DNA of 6,983 nt, taken from contig CAMUZC010000082.1 of assembly GCA_947165105.1 (NCBI GenBank), positions 1-6,983 of the forward strand, in the 5' to 3' direction. Below, in pieces: positions 5,557-6,983 of the stretch. Below the pieces are notes generated by a model. That model was given only the letters and a program-made list of their open reading frames with translations, was not told where the DNA came from and searched no databases. The position numbers and the translations under genes were made by a program. The stretch comes from an uncultured Lachnospiraceae bacterium (GTDB taxonomy: Bacteria > Bacillota_A > Clostridia > TANB77 > CAG-508). The first letter of the stretch is position 1. The number at the start of each line of letters is the position of its first letter.

Positions 5557-5763
5557 TTAGTTATTTTTGTTTATTTTTTCGTATTCTTTACATTTGATTC
5601 TATAGTCCATTTGTTGAGTTAAATACTTGTAATACATATAAGCTTGCTCATATTGCATTATAGGGTTTATCATTGGAGTTTCGTACATTGATGAATCAAA
5701 ATTGGTTTCATATGGGTTAAAACCAGCATTAGAAAAGTTATTGAAATCAGCGTTTCTATCCAT
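5557..5763 (-). CDS. Small Tyr/Met/Asn-rich protein, 68 residues, probable sporulation protein
   Basis: Not recognised with confidence. The first half is Asn/Phe/Asp-rich (DRNADFNNFSNAGFNPYE), then comes a Pro/Met turn (ETPMINPIMQ), and the second half is a Tyr/Gln-rich helix (YEQAYMYYKYLTQQMDYR) ending in a short charged tail with one Cys (C57). There is no signal peptide or membrane segment. Small Tyr/Met-rich proteins of this kind are common among spore coat and coat-associated proteins, and the candidate sigma-E promoter and the neighbouring spoVV gene support a mother-cell sporulation role; this is inference. The start is ATG 5763, with AAAGGAG about 10 bases upstream (5774-5780). The frame stays open upstream to 5886, but that part is hydrophobic translation of promoter DNA and is excluded. 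A terminator follows at 5495-5539. Confidence 0.75.
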   Translation of the reverse strand: MDRNADFNNFSNAGFNPYETNFDSSMYETPMINPIMQYEQAYMYYKYLTQQMDYRIKCKEYEKINKNN

Positions 5764-5801
5764 TTTAATATTACTCCTTTCATTAATAATATGTTTAGTT
5801 A

Positions 5802-5830
5802 AGTATATTAGTGATATGATAAAAATATGA
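5802..5830 (-). promoter_or_regulatory. Candidate sigma-E promoter of the 68-residue gene
   Basis: On the minus strand TCATATT (5830-5824) fits the sigma-E -35 consensus KMATATT fully. After 14 bases, AATATACT (5809-5802) matches the -10 consensus CATACAHT at 6 of 8 positions. The expected start lies about 30 bases upstream of ATG 5763. CATATTA nearer the gene (around 5791-5785) looks like a sigma-F/G -10 but lacks a convincing -35. Confidence 0.45.
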
Positions 5831-5842
5831 CTTGATAGGATA

Positions 5843-5908
5843 TTATAGGATGTTTTTAACAATAAAAGCTTTATAAGCAGAAACATCTTCTTGGCTTAAT
5901 TGTTTCAT
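5843..5908 (-). CDS. Possible 21-residue ORF coupled to the spoVV stop
   Basis: The spoVV stop TGA (5907-5905) overlaps an ATG (5908-5906) as ATGA, the usual arrangement for translational coupling. The new frame runs 21 codons (MKQLSQEDVSAYKAFIV..., stop TAA at 5845-5843). Its composition looks like real protein: a Gln/Glu/Asp N-cap then an amphipathic helix, unlike the Ile/Lys/Asn noise of non-coding frames nearby. No Shine-Dalgarno sequence is seen. It may be a microprotein, the remnant of a decayed gene, or chance. Confidence 0.25.
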   Translation of the reverse strand: MKQLSQEDVSAYKAFIVKNIL

Positions 5909-6943
5909 AAATTAAAATAAAAAAAATCAAATAAATTTAAAATAATAAAAGTATAGAAGCTAGCAATAAAACCCTGCAATATTTTACCAATTAAATATGG
6001 CTTCATAGATAGATTGTTTTTTGAGGCAATACTAAAGATTTGCAAGAATATCGAAAATCCAGCAAATCCAAGTAAAAATGCGGTAATAATAATTTGCAAA
6101 GACATTTTTTTAGTATGTAATAATGAAACAGAATTGACACCGTTAGTAAGTTCTAATAAGCCTGTCACAATACTTTTTCCAAGGTCAGTAGGAACTTGAA
6201 AGCAAGATAAAATATTTGCAATAGAATCTATTATATTTAAACTATTCAATATAGAAATGATTATGGAAAACAGTACAATAAAACCACCAATTAATAAAAT
6301 AGTAGAAATTGCATTAGTAATACTATTACTTAAAATGGTTCCCAAATCAGAAATATTATAGTTTTGGGAAATGCTATCATTTTCATAGTTTCTTTTATTT
6401 TTAATCCAAGAGTGTTTACTGACAAAACCAAAAAGAAGACCAACAGTTAAACAAGCAATAACGTGCGTTATAAATAGAATAATTCCAATGGTAGTATCTC
6501 CAAATAAACTTATACCGACTGTTCCTATAATAAAAAGAGGACCAGAGTTGTTGGTAAAAGCAAGCATTCTTTCTGCTTCGGATTTAGTGCAAGTGCCATC
6601 TTCAACAAATTTATTAACAATTTTTGCACCAACAGGGTATCCACTAATTATACCCATAATAAAAGCATAGCTTCCTTCACCGTGGAACATTAAATAAAGG
6701 TCTCATGAATTTATTAGTCAGCTTTCCAAGATAGTAAGGAACATTGGTGTAATTTAAGAGTTCAGTGGCTATAAAAAAAGGAAAAAGAGATGGTACAACA
6801 TTTTTGGCCCAAAGGGTTAGTCCATTTTTTGCAGCAAATAAATTTGTTTGTGAGAAGATTACTAGAAATATTAAAAATAGTGTAAAGCAAATTGTTAGAA
6901 TATTTCTTTTAATTATGAATATAAATGATTTTTTATGTCTCAT
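5905..6943 (-). pseudogene. spoVV: spoVV (ylbJ) sporulation membrane transporter, split by a one-base frameshift
   Basis: Relative of B. subtilis SpoVV (formerly YlbJ), a mother-cell protein of the outer forespore membrane needed to import dipicolinic acid into the spore; it has the Gate fold of concentrative nucleoside transporters. The N-terminal part (ATG 6943, AAAGGAG at 6955-6949) starts with a basic end and a membrane helix, then WAKNVVPSLFPFFIATELL and RPLFNVP, but stops at TGA after 88 codons. The next frame continues exactly where the family does: GEGSYAFIMGIISGYPVGAK, SEAERMLAFTNNSGPLFI, several membrane helices, and LTNGVNSV. Removing one base, 6682, restores NVPGEGS and a 345-residue protein (B. 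subtilis about 400). No other lesion is seen, so either the mutation is recent, the read is wrong, or translation shifts +1 at CGG-TGA. CATATTAT at 6983-6976 could be the -10 of a sporulation promoter. Confidence 0.85.
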
Positions 6944-6983
6944 AAATGCTCCTTTAATTTCATTTATCTGTTAAAATAATATG

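Noticed and set aside
5764..5886. 41-residue hydrophobic N-terminal extension of the 68-residue protein, resembling a membrane anchor
   Set aside because: It is translation of promoter and leader DNA; AAAGGAG is placed for ATG 5763.
6014..6974. Plus-strand frames at 6014-6199, 6488-6670 and 6765-6974
   Set aside because: All are antisense to spoVV and have no ribosome binding sites or recognisable domains.
1..6983. CRISPR array, insertion sequence or prophage block
   Set aside because: No spaced direct repeats, transposase, integrase or terminal repeats were seen; the phage-like flavour of dut alone is not enough.

Overview
The window is AT-rich, densely packed chromosomal DNA that reads as a spore-forming Clostridia-type member of the Bacillota. 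Evidence: A/T-rich codon use, strong AAGGAG-type ribosome binding sites, a SigA-type sigma factor whose core matches Bacillus/Clostridium, a CarD-family regulator, a spore-specific membrane transporter gene (spoVV/ylbJ), and promoter motifs that fit sigma-H, sigma-E and Spo0A.

Left part, plus strand (1-1455). A non-coding leader holds a good reverse-oriented Spo0A-box match, possibly part of a promoter firing off the left edge. It is followed by dut (dUTPase, 197-664). The dut terminator physically overlaps a near-consensus SigA promoter for a carD/cdnL-type RNA-polymerase-binding protein (837-1415), which has its own terminator.

Centre, plus strand (1456-4800). A 195-base gap carries an 18-bp inverted repeat abutting a candidate sigma-H promoter with spoVG-like spacing. 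It leads into the two-gene operon dnaG (primase) - rpoD (housekeeping sigma), where the dnaG stop overlaps the rpoD ribosome binding site. This is the Bacillus 'sigA operon' pairing of replication priming with the main sigma factor, apparently also wired to early sporulation. The most striking feature is that rpoD encodes about 67 extra residues at its N-terminus that read as a PASTA domain (about residues 15-75) ahead of sigma region 1.1. No alternative ATG, GTG or TTG start exists downstream that would remove it.

After rpoD, a separate extended -10 promoter drives an unrecognised 110-residue hydrophilic protein (4880-5212). It ends in a perfect palindromic terminator.

Right part, minus strand (5296-6983). 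An elongator tRNA-Met has a perfect-consensus promoter and a terminator abutting its encoded CCA. Next is a 68-residue Tyr/Met/Asn-rich protein with a candidate sigma-E promoter. Then comes spoVV (ylbJ), predicted from its family to move dipicolinic acid across the outer forespore membrane. It is split by one extra base at 6682 (a true frameshift, a sequence error or, less likely, recoding). A 21-codon ORF overlaps the spoVV stop as ATGA.

There is no insertion sequence, CRISPR array, prophage block or origin here, and no gene-free stretch longer than about 300 bases. The novelty lies in the PASTA-sigma fusion and in the regulatory architecture, not in a new multi-gene system.
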